Shown: piece after piece, positions 42,636 through 51,298 of the stretch
Position numbering within the stretch: the first letter of the stretch is position 1
Layout: every line of letters begins with the position of its first letter
Assembly (NCBI GenBank): GCA_963821495.1
Contig: CAWGEA010000001.1
Location: forward strand, 372,001-436,000
Direction of reading: 5' to 3'
DNA from: AC-32 sp963821495
Lineage (GTDB): Bacteria; Actinomycetota; Thermoleophilia; Gaiellales; Gaiellaceae
DNA length: 64,000 nucleotides
Made by a program: the position numbers and the translations under genes
Notes under the pieces: model-generated
The model's database searches: none
What the model saw: the letters and a program-made list of their open reading frames with translations, nothing else
Told to the model about the DNA's origin: nothing

Positions 42636-44170
42636 GCGTCGCGGTGGAGGCACGAGACCTCTTCCGCGTCCACTCGACGCCGGAGGGCGACGCGGCGGCG
42701 CTGCAGGGGCTGACGCTGACGATTCCCGAGGGCGAGATCCTGACCGTGCTCGGCCCGAGCGGCGCGGGCAAGACGAGCTTCCTGCGTATCCTCGCCGCGC
42801 TCGACCTGCCCTCCGCGGGCACGGTGCGGGTTTTCGGCGCCGATCTGCGCACGCTCGGCTCGGTGGCCCGCTCGCGCTACCGCTCGCAGGCGCTCGGCTA
42901 CCTCGACCAGCACTACGAGCGCTCGCTGGCGCCCGAGCTGACGACGCGCGAGCTCGTCGCGTTGCGGTTGCGTGCCGAGGGCGTGGAGCGCGAGGAACGC
43001 GAGGCCAGAGCCGACGGCCTGCTCGAGCGCGTCGGGCTCTTGGCGAAGGCGCGCTCTCGGCCCGCCCAGCTCTCCGGCGGCGAGCAGCAGCGGGTCGCGC
43101 TCTGCGCCGCGCTCGCCCACCGCCCGCGCCTCCTGCTCGCCGACGAGCCGACCGGCGAGCTCGACGCCGACAGCGCGCGTCTCGTCTACGACGCGATCGC
43201 CCAGCTCGCGGCCGCCGAGCAGTGCACGGTCGTGATCGTCAGCCACGATCCAGCCTCCACCGAGATCGCCGACCGCTTCGTCCACATCCGGGACGGGCGG
43301 GTGAGCGAGGAGACCGTCGCCGGCGAGGGCTCGATCGTCGTCGGCCGCGGCGGCTGGCTGCGCCTGCCGCAGGAGTTCCTCGAGCGCGCCGGGATCGGCG
43401 ATCGCGCCGCCGCCTCGCTCGAGGACGACCGCATCGTCGTCAGCGCCGCGGGCGAGGGCCGCCGCGCGGAGGCTCCCGCTTCGCCGGCCGCCGCCCTGCC
43501 CGGGCGCCCGGTCGCGACGCTCACCGGGATCGCCAAGACCCACGGCAGCGGCGCCGCGGCGGCGCACGTCTTCAGCGGCCTCGACGCCGCCTTCGAGAGC
43601 GGCCGCGTGACCGCGGTCACCGGCCCGTCCGGCTCGGGCAAGACGACGCTGCTGCACCTGCTCGCGGGGCTCGATCTTCCGGACGCCGGCGAGGTGCGCG
43701 TCGCGGGCGCCGAGGTGCAGGCGCTCGACCGCGCCGGCCGCGCCGAGCTGCGGCGGCGCGAGGTCGCGCTCGTGCCGCAGCAGAGCGGGCTCGTCCCGTT
43801 CCTGAGCGCGCGCGAGAACGTCGAGCTCGGCCTGGAGATTCGCGGCCTCGCGGCCGACCCCCACGACGCGCTCGCGGCGGTCGGCCTCTCGGACCGCGCC
43901 GGCCAGCGCGTCTCCCGCCTCTCGGCCGGCGAGCTGGTGCGTGTCGCGATCGCCCGCGCGCTCGCGGTGCGGCCCGCGCTGCTGCTCGTCGACGAGCCGA
44001 CCGCGAGGCTCGACCAGGCGAACGCGCTTCGGCTCGCCGCCCTGCTCACGACCCTCGCGCGCGAGAGCGGCGCGGCCGTCGTCTGCGCCACCCACGACCC
44101 CGTGGTGATCGAGCAGGCCGACGCCGAGCTGGCGCTGGCCGTGCCCTCGACGGCAGCGGCGATCGCGTAG
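42632..44170 (+). CDS. Tandem LolD/MacB-type ABC ATPase with an AbrB-like hairpin between the two domains
   Basis: 512 residues containing two complete ATPase domains. Domain 1: Walker A GPSGAGKTS, signature LSGGEQQRVAL, Walker B LLLADEPTGELD. Domain 2: Walker A GPSGSGKTT, weaker signature LSAGELVRVAI, Walker B LLLVDEPTARLD, switch ATHDP. Between them, residues about 225-270 read IVVGRGGWLRLPQEFLERAG then IGDRAAASLEDDRIVV, which looks like the swapped-hairpin AbrB/MazE fold. FtsX-type transporters usually use a homodimeric ATPase; here a fused, asymmetric pair serves the single long permease. Confidence 0.87.
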   Translation: MSVAVEARDLFRVHSTPEGDAAALQGLTLTIPEGEILTVLGPSGAGKTSFLRILAALDLPSAGTVRVFGADLRTLGSVARSRYRSQALGYLDQHYERSLAPELTTRELVALRLRAEGVEREEREARADGLLERVGLLAKARSRPAQLSGGEQQRVALCAALAHRPRLLLADEPTGELDADSARLVYDAIAQLAAAEQCTVVIVSHDPASTEIADRFVHIRDGRVSEETVAGEGSIVVGRGGWLRLPQEFLERAGIGDRAAASLEDDRIVVSAAGEGRRAEAPASPAAALPGRPVATLTGIAKTHGSGAAAAHVFSGLDAAFESGRVTAVTGPSGSGKTTLLHLLAGLDLPDAGEVRVAGAEVQALDRAGRAELRRREVALVPQQSGLVPFLSARENVELGLEIRGLAADPHDALAAVGLSDRAGQRVSRLSAGELVRVAIARALAVRPALLLVDEPTARLDQANALRLAALLTTLARESGAAVVCATHDPVVIEQADAELALAVPSTAAAIA

Positions 44171-44203
44171 TCGCGCGCGGCCGCGGGTCGGCATAGTCGC
44201 CCC

Positions 44204-46558
44204 ATGGAGACCGCGGAGAAGGGGCCTGCCGCCGTCACGCTGGGGCTGACCGAGCGCGAGGCGGCCCGTCGCCGCGCCGCCTCCGGCCCGCGGCGCGAGA
44301 CGGCCTCGAGCCGTTCCTACGCGAGCATCGTCCGGGCAAACGTCCTCACGATCTTCAACCTGATCCTGCTCGTCGCCGGCGTGGCGACGCTCGCGTTCGG
44401 CGAGTGGCAGGACTCGCTCTTCCTGGGTGTGCTGATCGCGAACTCCGCGATCGGGATCACGCAGGAGGTGCGCGCCAAGCGGGCGCTCGACCGGCTCGCC
44501 GCGCTGGTCGCGCCCACGGCGCGCGTCGTGCGCGAGGGGCGACAACGGGAGGCGCCGGTCGACGACGTCGTCGTCGGCGACCTCGTCCGTCTCCAGCCCG
44601 GCGACCAGGTCGTCGCCGACGGCACGCTGTCCGAGAGCAGCGGCCTCACCCTGGACGAGTCGATCCTGACCGGGGAGTCGGAGCCCGTCGAGCGCGAAGA
44701 GGCCGAGCCCGTGCGCTCGGGCTCGTTCGCGGTCGAGGGTGTCGGCGCCTACGAGGTGACCGCGGTGGGCGAGCAGAGCTACGCGGCGCGCGTCACGGGC
44801 GAGGCGCGTTCGGTCAGACACCCGCGCTCGCCGCTCGAGCGGGCGCTCAACCGCCTGCTGCTTGCGCTCGTCTGCGTGATGGTTCCGCTCGGCGCCCTGC
44901 TCGGGTACGCGCTCTGGGAGCGGCGGACTCCGATCTCGACCGCGGTCCCGACCTCGGTCGCGGCCGTGGTGACGATGGTTCCCGAAGGCCTGATCCTGCT
45001 GGCGAGCCTCACCTACGCGGTGGCCGCGATCCAGCTCGCACGGCGGGGTGCGCTGGCCCAGCAGCTGAACGCGATCGAGTCGTTCGCCTCGGTCGACGTC
45101 GTCTGCCTCGACAAGACCGGCACGCTCACCGAGCCTCGTCTGCAGGTGGTCGAGCTGCTTCCGGCCGCAGGCGTCGAGCCGCCGCGGTTCGAGCAGGTGC
45201 TCGGCGTCTTCGCCGCGAGCGCGCCGGGCGCGAACCAGACCCTGAATGCGATCCGCGAGCGCGTGCCCGCCCCGGCCGCCGCGCCCGAGAACGTCGTGGC
45301 CTTCTCGTCGCGCCGGCGCTGGAGCGGGCTGCGGATCTCGGGTGAGAACGTCGTCCTCGGCGCGCCGGAGCTGTTCGACCTCGGGCCGCTGGCCGAGCAG
45401 GCGGACGAGCACGCCCGCGGAGGGCGCCGCGTGCTCGCGTGCGGGACGGCGGAGCAGGACCTGGGCGAGCCCGGCCCGCAGTCGCCTCCGCCGAGGGCGC
45501 GCGTGCTCGGCCTGGTCGTGCTCGGCGAGCGCCTGCGGCCGGGCATCCGCGAGACCGTGCGCTTCTTCCGCTCGCAGGGCGTCGAGCTGAGGGTGATCTC
45601 CGGCGACCGGCCCGAGACGGCCGCCGCGATCGCCGCCGACGCCGGCCTCGAGGTCGTCGGCGACCCCGGTGACGGCTCGCGCCTGCCCGAGCGCGCCGAG
45701 GAGCTGCAGCGGTTCGTGCTCGAGCGGACGGTGATCGGGCGGATCGACCCGGACGGGAAGCGGCGCGTCGTCGAGGCGCTGCGCGACGCGGGCCGGTACG
45801 TGGCGATGGTGGGCGACGGCGTCAACGACGTGCCGGCGCTGAAGGCGGCGCGGCTCGCGATCGCCCAGGGGAGCGGCACGCAGATGGCGCGGGCCGTCTC
45901 CGACGTCATCCTCGTCAGGGACGACTTCGGCTCCGTGCCCGGCCTCGTCGCCCACGGGCGGCTGATCTTTCGCAACCTGCGCCGGGTGGCGAAGCTGTTC
46001 GTGACCAAGTCCGCCTTCGCCGTCTTCCTGATCCTCTCGGTGGGCCTGACGCCGATCGCCTACCCGCTGCTGCCCCGCCATCTCACGCTCGCGGCGACGC
46101 TCACGATCGGGATCCCGGGCTTCTTCCTCGCGCTGGCGCCCAGCAAGGGCTCCTTCCGGAGCGAGGGCTTCCTGCTCGAGGTCGTCCGCTTCGCCGCCCC
46201 GGCGGGGACGGCGATCGGCTTCGCCGTCCTCTCGAGCTACCTGTGCGCGCTGAACGTTCTCGACCTCGGCGTCGTCGAGTCGAGGACGGTGGCGACGACC
46301 GTGCTGGTCGTCGACGGGCTCTACCTGATCCTCGTGCTCGAGGCCTCGAGCCGCCTGCGGGGCGCCGCGGTCACCGTCCTCTGCGGCGCGCTCGCGGCGC
46401 TATACGTGCTCGTGCTGCTCGTGCCCTGGGCACGCTCGTTCTTCGCGCTCGCCGCCCCGAGCCCGGCGATCGTCGCGACCGCCGTGGTCGGGTCCCTGCT
46501 CGCGCCGGTCGCGCTCTGGCTGACGGACGATCGCTTCACGATCGGCACGGCGCGGTAG
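44204..46558 (+). CDS. P-type cation-transporting ATPase, CtpE-like
   Basis: 784 residues. Actuator loop LTGES, phosphorylation motif CLDKTGTLT, hinge MVGDGVNDVPALK, and the membrane motif VVTMVPEGLILLASL. No N-terminal metal-binding domain. Length and the PEGL motif match the actinobacterial CtpE group, for which calcium uptake has been reported in mycobacteria; substrate here is inferred. The C-terminal part has about six helices. It stands alone 33 bases after the ABC genes. Confidence 0.88.
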   Translation: METAEKGPAAVTLGLTEREAARRRAASGPRRETASSRSYASIVRANVLTIFNLILLVAGVATLAFGEWQDSLFLGVLIANSAIGITQEVRAKRALDRLAALVAPTARVVREGRQREAPVDDVVVGDLVRLQPGDQVVADGTLSESSGLTLDESILTGESEPVEREEAEPVRSGSFAVEGVGAYEVTAVGEQSYAARVTGEARSVRHPRSPLERALNRLLLALVCVMVPLGALLGYALWERRTPISTAVPTSVAAVVTMVPEGLILLASLTYAVAAIQLARRGALAQQLNAIESFASVDVVCLDKTGTLTEPRLQVVELLPAAGVEPPRFEQVLGVFAASAPGANQTLNAIRERVPAPAAAPENVVAFSSRRRWSGLRISGENVVLGAPELFDLGPLAEQADEHARGGRRVLACGTAEQDLGEPGPQSPPPRARVLGLVVLGERLRPGIRETVRFFRSQGVELRVISGDRPETAAAIAADAGLEVVGDPGDGSRLPERAEELQRFVLERTVIGRIDPDGKRRVVEALRDAGRYVAMVGDGVNDVPALKAARLAIAQGSGTQMARAVSDVILVRDDFGSVPGLVAHGRLIFRNLRRVAKLFVTKSAFAVFLILSVGLTPIAYPLLPRHLTLAATLTIGIPGFFLALAPSKGSFRSEGFLLEVVRFAAPAGTAIGFAVLSSYLCALNVLDLGVVESRTVATTVLVVDGLYLILVLEASSRLRGAAVTVLCGALAALYVLVLLVPWARSFFALAAPSPAIVATAVVGSLLAPVALWLTDDRFTIGTAR

Positions 46559-46567
46559 GGTCGCGGC

Positions 46568-47611
46568 GTGGAGGGCATCAGCCTCGAGGAGCTCCAGCTC
46601 GCGGCCCGCAACCACGGCATGCCGCTCGAGGCGTTGCGCTACCCGGTCACGCCCGTCGGGCTGCACTACCTGCTGATCCACTACGACGTTCCGGTCGTCG
46701 ACGCGGAGGCGTGGCGGCTGACCGTCCGCGGCGAGCGGGAGCTCGTGCTCGGGCTGGAGGAGCTGCGCGCGCGCCCCGCGGCCGAGGTGACGGTGACGAT
46801 GGAGTGCGCAGGCAACGGCCGTGCGACGCTCGACCCGCGACCGGTCAGCCAGCCATGGCTGCTCGAGGCGGTGGGTACCGCGCGCTGGCGGGGAACTCTG
46901 CTGCGGCCGCTGCTCGAAGAGGTGGGAGCCGGCGGCGCCGTCGAGGTGCTCTTCACCGGTCTCGACCGCGGCGTCGAGGGCGGCGAGGAGCAGGCCTTCC
47001 AGCGCGCGCTGCCGCTCGGGGAGGCGCTACGAGACGAGGTGCTGCTCGCCTACGAGATGAACGGCGAGCCGCTGCCGCCGCAGCACGGCTTCCCCCTGCG
47101 GCTCGTCGTCCCGGGCTGGTACGGGATGACCAACGTCAAGTGGCTCGAGCGGATCGACCTCGTCGAGACGCCCTTCGGTGGCTACCAGAACTCGTGGTCG
47201 TACCGGCTGCGCCAGGACGAGGACGAGGAGGGCGTGCCCCTGGACCGGATGCAGCCGCGCTCGCTGATGGCGCCGCCCGGGATCCCGGACTTCATGACGC
47301 GCGACCGCACCGCCGCCGCCGGGGAGGTGCTCCTGGAGGGCCGCGCCTGGTCGGGCCTCGCGCCTGTCGAGGCGGTCGAGATCAGCACGGACGGCGGGGA
47401 GACGTGGGCGGCGGCCGAGCTCGAGCCGGTGGGCGAGCCGTGGGCCTGGCGCGGGTGGTCGTACCGCTGGCACTCCGAGCCGGGCGAGCACGTCCTCTGC
47501 TGCCGAGCGCGCGACGCTGCGGGCAACGAGCAGCCGCGCGAGCCCGCCTGGAACCTCGGCGGCTATGCGAACAACGCGGTGCAGGCCGTGCGCGTGACGG
47601 TCTCGCCCTGA
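46568..47611 (+). CDS. Sulfite-oxidase-family molybdopterin enzyme
   Basis: 347 residues. The molybdenum-binding cysteine lies in VTMECAGNGRATL (about 78-90), followed by PRPVSQPWLLEAVGTARWRG and RLVVPGWYGMTNVKWL, the cofactor-binding region. The C-terminal immunoglobulin-like dimer domain ends with YANNAVQAVRVTV. No twin-arginine or other signal peptide at GTG 46568, so the protein appears cytoplasmic. It could oxidise sulfite or reduce oxidised methionine or other S/N-oxides; substrate cannot be told. No heme domain is fused. Confidence 0.88.
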   Translation: MEGISLEELQLAARNHGMPLEALRYPVTPVGLHYLLIHYDVPVVDAEAWRLTVRGERELVLGLEELRARPAAEVTVTMECAGNGRATLDPRPVSQPWLLEAVGTARWRGTLLRPLLEEVGAGGAVEVLFTGLDRGVEGGEEQAFQRALPLGEALRDEVLLAYEMNGEPLPPQHGFPLRLVVPGWYGMTNVKWLERIDLVETPFGGYQNSWSYRLRQDEDEEGVPLDRMQPRSLMAPPGIPDFMTRDRTAAAGEVLLEGRAWSGLAPVEAVEISTDGGETWAAAELEPVGEPWAWRGWSYRWHSEPGEHVLCCRARDAAGNEQPREPAWNLGGYANNAVQAVRVTVSP

Positions 47612-47613
47612 GC

Positions 47614-48890
47614 GTGCGACGCAGGCTTCTCCTCATCGCCGTCCTCGCCGTCGCCGGTGCAGCCCTCGCCGGCTACCGCGTCTACCAGCAGCGCCAGCCC
47701 CACACGGTCGTCGGCTCGCCGACGGTCGAGTTCGACCCGAACCTCGAGCCGGGCGCCAGGCCGCGCGCCGACCCGGTCGCGCAGCGCCTCCCCTGGCCCA
47801 CCTACGCCTTCGACGCGGAGCGGACGCACTTCGGCGCCGGAGTCCGCCTGCGCCCGCCGTTCCGCCGGCTCTGGAAGGTGTTCGCCGACTGGAGCTTCAT
47901 CGAGTTCCCGCCCGTCGTCGGCTACGGGCGGCTCTATCTCGGGACGAACCACGGTCGCGTGCTCTCGATCGACGCGCGCTCGGGAAGGATCGCCTGGCAC
48001 CGCGACTTCGGCCGCTGCATCGCCGCCTCGCCGACGCTGGGGCGAGGGGTCGTGTACGTGCCGCTGATGGGGCGCATTCCGTGCACGACGCGCGAGACCG
48101 ACACAGCGACGGCCTGCTCGCCGCGCTCGACGCCAAGACGGGCCGGCTGCTGTGGAGCTTCCGCGCCGGGGCGGTCGAGTCGTCGCCGCTGCTCGTGCAC
48201 GGGCTCGTCTACTTCGGCTCGTGGGATGACCGTGTGTACGCGGTCGACGTCCGCACGCACCGTCTCCGCTGGGCCTTCCGGACCGGCGCCGAGGTGAAGG
48301 GAGGCGTCGCGCTCGCAGGCGGCACGGTCTACGCCGGGTCGTACGACGGGCGCGTCTACGCCCTCGACGCCCGCTCGGGGCGTCTGCGCTGGTCGGCCGG
48401 CGCCGAGCGGGGGCTCACCGGCCGCGGCCGCTTCTACGCGACGCCCGCCGTCGCGTACGGCCGCGTCTACGTGGGGGCGACCGACGGGGTGGTCTACTCG
48501 TTCGGCGCGCGCTCCGGCCGGCTGCTCTGGGCCCGGCGAACCGGCGGCTACGTCTACGCGGCCGCGGCCGTCTGGCGGAACACGGTCTACGTGGGTTCCT
48601 TCGACCACCGCTTCTACGCGCTCGACGCGGCGACCGGCGCCGTCCGCTGGAGCTACCTCGGCGCGCACCCGATCATCGGCGCCGCGACCGTGCTCGACGG
48701 CCTCGTCTACTTCGCGCCGTGCGCCGCCTGCGCAGGTGTCGAGGCCAGGAGCACGCTGGCCCTCGACGCCCGCACCGGCCGCCGCGTCTGGACGTTCCCC
48801 GACGGCGAGTACAGCCCGCTGGTGGCGGACTCGTCTCGCGCCTACCTGACGGGCCTCACGAACGTGTACGCCCTCGCGCCCCGGAGCTGA
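47614..48890 (+). CDS. PQQ-type beta-propeller protein, interrupted by a frameshift
   Basis: About 425 residues over two frames. N-terminal helix (LLLIAVLAVAGAALAGYRVY) then repeats of the YVGSxDGxxYALDAxTGxxxW type: RLYLGTNHGRVLSIDARSGR, VYAGSYDGRVYALDARSGRL, VYVGSFDHRFYALDAATGAV. The frame changes near 48100 (RETDTATA vs HSDGLLAALDAKTG); the length is two over a multiple of three, so one base is missing or two are extra. It may bind no PQQ and act as an outer-face scaffold or assembly factor (BamB-like). It follows the sulfite-oxidase-like gene by 2 bases. Confidence 0.8.
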
Positions 48891-48893
48891 CCG

Positions 48894-48918
48894 GGGGACG
48901 GCCCGACGGGCCGTCCCC
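48894..48918. terminator. Bidirectional hairpin terminator
   Basis: An 11-bp perfect stem, GGGGACGGCCC and GGGCCGTCCCC, with a 3-base loop sits exactly between the convergent beta-propeller and M23 genes. No T-tract follows on either strand, as is common for high-GC actinobacterial terminators. Confidence 0.75.
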
Positions 48919-48924
48919 GCGCGA

Positions 48925-49944
48925 TCAGTTGGCGACGGTGATCGGGAAGAAGGAAAGGCCGAGGTTCCCGCGGACGTCGCCGGCCGTCACCTCGAGCTGG
49001 TAGCGCCCGTTCGCAAGGCTCGAGGTGCGGAAGCCGTGGGCGAGGTAGAAGGAGAAGTACCCGGGATGACCGGCGTGGTTCGCCCGGGTTCCCTGCGCGT
49101 AGATCGAGCCGAACAGCGGCGTGGAGAGGACGGCGCTACGGAAGTCGTGCGCGGTGTGCCAGGCGACGACGGTCCGGCCGTTCTTCAGGACGCGCCAGCG
49201 CAGCAGCGACGGCGTGACGGCCCACGGATGCGGGCCGACGTCCGGGACGAGGTCGAACGAGTCGGCGACCATGTCGACGGTCCCGCGGAGGCTCTCCGGG
49301 TCGCGGCGCGCGCCCGACACCCGGAACGAGACGCGGATCGTCTTCGGCGTGGTGCGGTCCGCGAACGGCCCGATGCCGCCGGGCCGCAGCGGGTTGACGA
49401 AGCGTCCGTGCCACCGCTCGGAGAGATGTACGTGGTTGTAGGTCGGAAGCGTCCGGCCGACGAGCATGTGCCGCCGCACCAGCTGCCCGTTGCGGACGGT
49501 CGGGACGATGTGCCAGTACCCGAACAGGTGCGCGCCGGACGTGATCGCGACGACCGTCGCATGCGCGCTGCGGTGCGCGATGCCCGTCTCGATCGCGTAG
49601 ACGGGCGAGCCGCCCGGGGTGCCGATGTCGATCCCGATGTGGAAGTTGCGCTGCGTCGCGCTGGCGATGCGCGGATCGTCCAGGTACGCCCGCACGGGAT
49701 GCGGCCGGCCGAACGGCTTCAGCGGCCAGTCGTACGACGGGCGCGCGTTGAACGTCCGGGCCGGGAGCGAGACGACCCTGGTCGGGACGGCGTACGGAGT
49801 CACGAGCCCGCCCGCGGGGAGCCAGGGCCAGTCGTCCGCCGACGGCTGGTGCGGCGCGACGAAGCCCGACGGACTTGCCGACGATCCTGCCTGGAGGGCC
49901 GCGGAGACGAGCAACAGCACGAAGATGAGCCGCCTGAGGGACAT
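48925..49944 (-). CDS. Secreted M23-family (LytM-like) metallopeptidase
   Basis: 339 residues. The N-terminus MSLRRLIFVLLLVSAALQAG is a signal peptide. The M23 zinc site is formed by FHIGIDIGTPGGSPVYA (H-x3-D) and the NHVHLS histidines, with the glycine-rich loop SPVYAIETGIA. A C-terminal Ig-like region (GRYQLEVTAGDVRGN) may be a wall-binding module. ATG 49944 is chosen over the upstream start because AGAAGGAGG precedes it. It is expected to cut or bind peptidoglycan peptides. Divergent from the XRE regulator, with operator palindromes between. Confidence 0.85.
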   Translation of the reverse strand: MSLRRLIFVLLLVSAALQAGSSASPSGFVAPHQPSADDWPWLPAGGLVTPYAVPTRVVSLPARTFNARPSYDWPLKPFGRPHPVRAYLDDPRIASATQRNFHIGIDIGTPGGSPVYAIETGIAHRSAHATVVAITSGAHLFGYWHIVPTVRNGQLVRRHMLVGRTLPTYNHVHLSERWHGRFVNPLRPGGIGPFADRTTPKTIRVSFRVSGARRDPESLRGTVDMVADSFDLVPDVGPHPWAVTPSLLRWRVLKNGRTVVAWHTAHDFRSAVLSTPLFGSIYAQGTRANHAGHPGYFSFYLAHGFRTSSLANGRYQLEVTAGDVRGNLGLSFFPITVAN

Positions 49945-49961
49945 TGTCAGCCTCCTTCTGC

Positions 49962-49987
49962 CTAGCCTGTGACTATTCATAGGCTAG
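49962..49987. promoter_or_regulatory. Palindromic operator upstream of the M23 gene
   Basis: Arms TAGCCTGTGA (49963-49972) and TCATAGGCTA (49977-49986) match at 9 of 10 positions around a 4-base centre, extended by one C/G pair. The region is markedly AT-richer than the rest of the window. It lies 18 bases before the M23 start codon and 86 before the XRE gene, so the XRE protein is the likely binder. Confidence 0.55.
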
Positions 49988-50034
49988 ACAGTAACAGGCT
50001 ACTAACGACTAGTCAAGTACTATGCATTTATCGG

Positions 50035-50048
50035 CTAACCCTGGTTAG
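50035..50048. promoter_or_regulatory. Second inverted repeat upstream of the XRE gene
   Basis: CTAACC-CT-GGTTAG is a perfect 14-base inverted repeat, 25 bases before ATG 50073. The CTA/TAG element is shared with the 49962 palindrome, and further GGCTA/CTAGT words lie between. Probable autoregulatory site for the XRE protein. Confidence 0.45.
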
Positions 50049-50072
50049 ACGTTTGCTGCTAAGCTGTCGCCC

Positions 50073-50426
50073 ATGGCAGAAGAGAAGGCCCGTCTGGGCG
50101 AGAAGATCCGGGCTGCCCGCGCCGAGAAGGGCTGGAAGCAGAAGCACCTCGCAGCCGAGGTCGACGTCGAGCCGATCACCGTCTCCCGCTGGGAGCGGGG
50201 GGCGACGCGGCCCGACCTCGACGTCCTGCGCCACCTCGCCGAGGCGACGGGGAAGCCGGTCAGCTACTTCGTGGGCGGCGACGAGCCGGACGCGCCGGCG
50301 GCAGGAGCGAGCCTCGTCGAGGCGGCGCGCCGGATCGAAGCCGCCGCGCTGCAGATCGCGACCGAGGCCGACCGGATCGCGGAGCTCCTCACGGAGCTGC
50401 GCGGCGAGCTAGGCCGGCCGCGCTGA
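50073..50426 (+). CDS. XRE-family transcriptional regulator
   Basis: 117 residues. Helix-turn-helix at about 9-62: LGEKIRAARAEKGWKQKHLA, VEPITVSRWERGATRPDLDV, LRHLAEATGKPVSYFV. The C-terminal part is a helix (VEAARRIEAAALQIATEADR) suited to dimerisation. ATG 50073. It is divergent from the M23 peptidase gene across an AT-rich operator region and ends convergently in the kinase gene (18-base overlap). Confidence 0.9.
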   Translation: MAEEKARLGEKIRAARAEKGWKQKHLAAEVDVEPITVSRWERGATRPDLDVLRHLAEATGKPVSYFVGGDEPDAPAAGASLVEAARRIEAAALQIATEADRIAELLTELRGELGRPR

Positions 50427-51257
50427 GACGCGCAGCATGAGCGCGTAGGCGGTCGCCGTCGGCGGCCGCTCGGACGGGCGCTTCGCGAGCGCGTGAAGCG
50501 TCGCGGCGGAGAGCGCGGGCGGGAGGTCAGGTCGGGAGGCCCGGAGATCGTCGGGCTCGCCCTCCAGGATCGCGAGCGTCGTCTCGACGAAGCCGCCGGC
50601 CGCGAAGGGCGGGGAGCCCGCGAGGCACTCGTAGACGACGCAGCCGAGCGAGTAGATGTCCGCCGCAGGCCCGGCCGCGGAGCCGCGGATCACCTCCGGC
50701 GCCAGGTACTCGAGCGTCCCGACGACGCGGCCGGGCTTCGTCAGCACGGTTGCAGCCTCGCTGCGCGCGACGCCGAAGTCGGTCAGGAACGAGGCTCCGC
50801 CGGTGTCGACGAGGATGTTCGAGGGCTTGACGTCGCGGTGCACGAGTCCCGCGCCGTGCAGCGTGTCGAGGCCGGTGCCGACCTCGGCGGCGAGCCGCAC
50901 GACCTCGCGCACGGCCAGCGGCCCGTCCTGCGCGATCAGCTCGGCCACGCTGCTCCCCGCGATGAACTCGGTCGCGAGATACGGGTGTGCCCCCTCGGCC
51001 TCGGCGTCGACGACGCGGACGAGATGCTTGTGGTCGATCGAGGCGGCGATGCGGCACTCACGCGTGAAACGGCGCCTGTACGTCTCGTCGCCCGAGAGCT
51101 CCGGGCGCAGGATCTTGAGGGCGACGGGCAGCCCGTCGTCGTCGCGCACCGCGCGGTAGACGATCCCCATCGCGCCTTCGCCGAGGACCGCCTCGAGCCG
51201 GTAGGGGCCGACGTGCTCGCCGAGCTCCGGTTCGGCGCCCTGCGGCGGCCCGGCCAT
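50409..51257 (-). CDS. PknB-type Ser/Thr protein kinase, soluble
   Basis: 282 residues: essentially only a kinase domain. P-loop LGEGAMGIVYRA, ATP lysine VALKI, catalytic loop HRDVKPSNIL, DFG in LTDFGVARSEA, then GTLEYLAPEVI and DIYSLGCVVYECLAG. There is no transmembrane helix or PASTA domain. Divergent from a second kinase with 41 bases between the starts. Confidence 0.92.
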   Translation of the reverse strand: MAGPPQGAEPELGEHVGPYRLEAVLGEGAMGIVYRAVRDDDGLPVALKILRPELSGDETYRRRFTRECRIAASIDHKHLVRVVDAEAEGAHPYLATEFIAGSSVAELIAQDGPLAVREVVRLAAEVGTGLDTLHGAGLVHRDVKPSNILVDTGGASFLTDFGVARSEAATVLTKPGRVVGTLEYLAPEVIRGSAAGPAADIYSLGCVVYECLAGSPPFAAGGFVETTLAILEGEPDDLRASRPDLPPALSAATLHALAKRPSERPPTATAYALMLRVSARPA

Positions 51258-51298
51258 GGGCCGAGAATAGAGCGCCGAAGGGTGTGCTAGAAGGGCCT

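Noticed and set aside
39471..42653. Minus-strand open frame of about 1060 codons opposite the FtsX permease
   Set aside because: The plus-strand permease has coherent helices and domain structure; the opposite frame is Arg/Gln/Ala low-complexity with no motif.
42617..46081. Minus-strand open frame of about 1150 codons
   Set aside because: It is antisense to the ABC ATPase and P-type ATPase, both of which show full sets of catalytic motifs.
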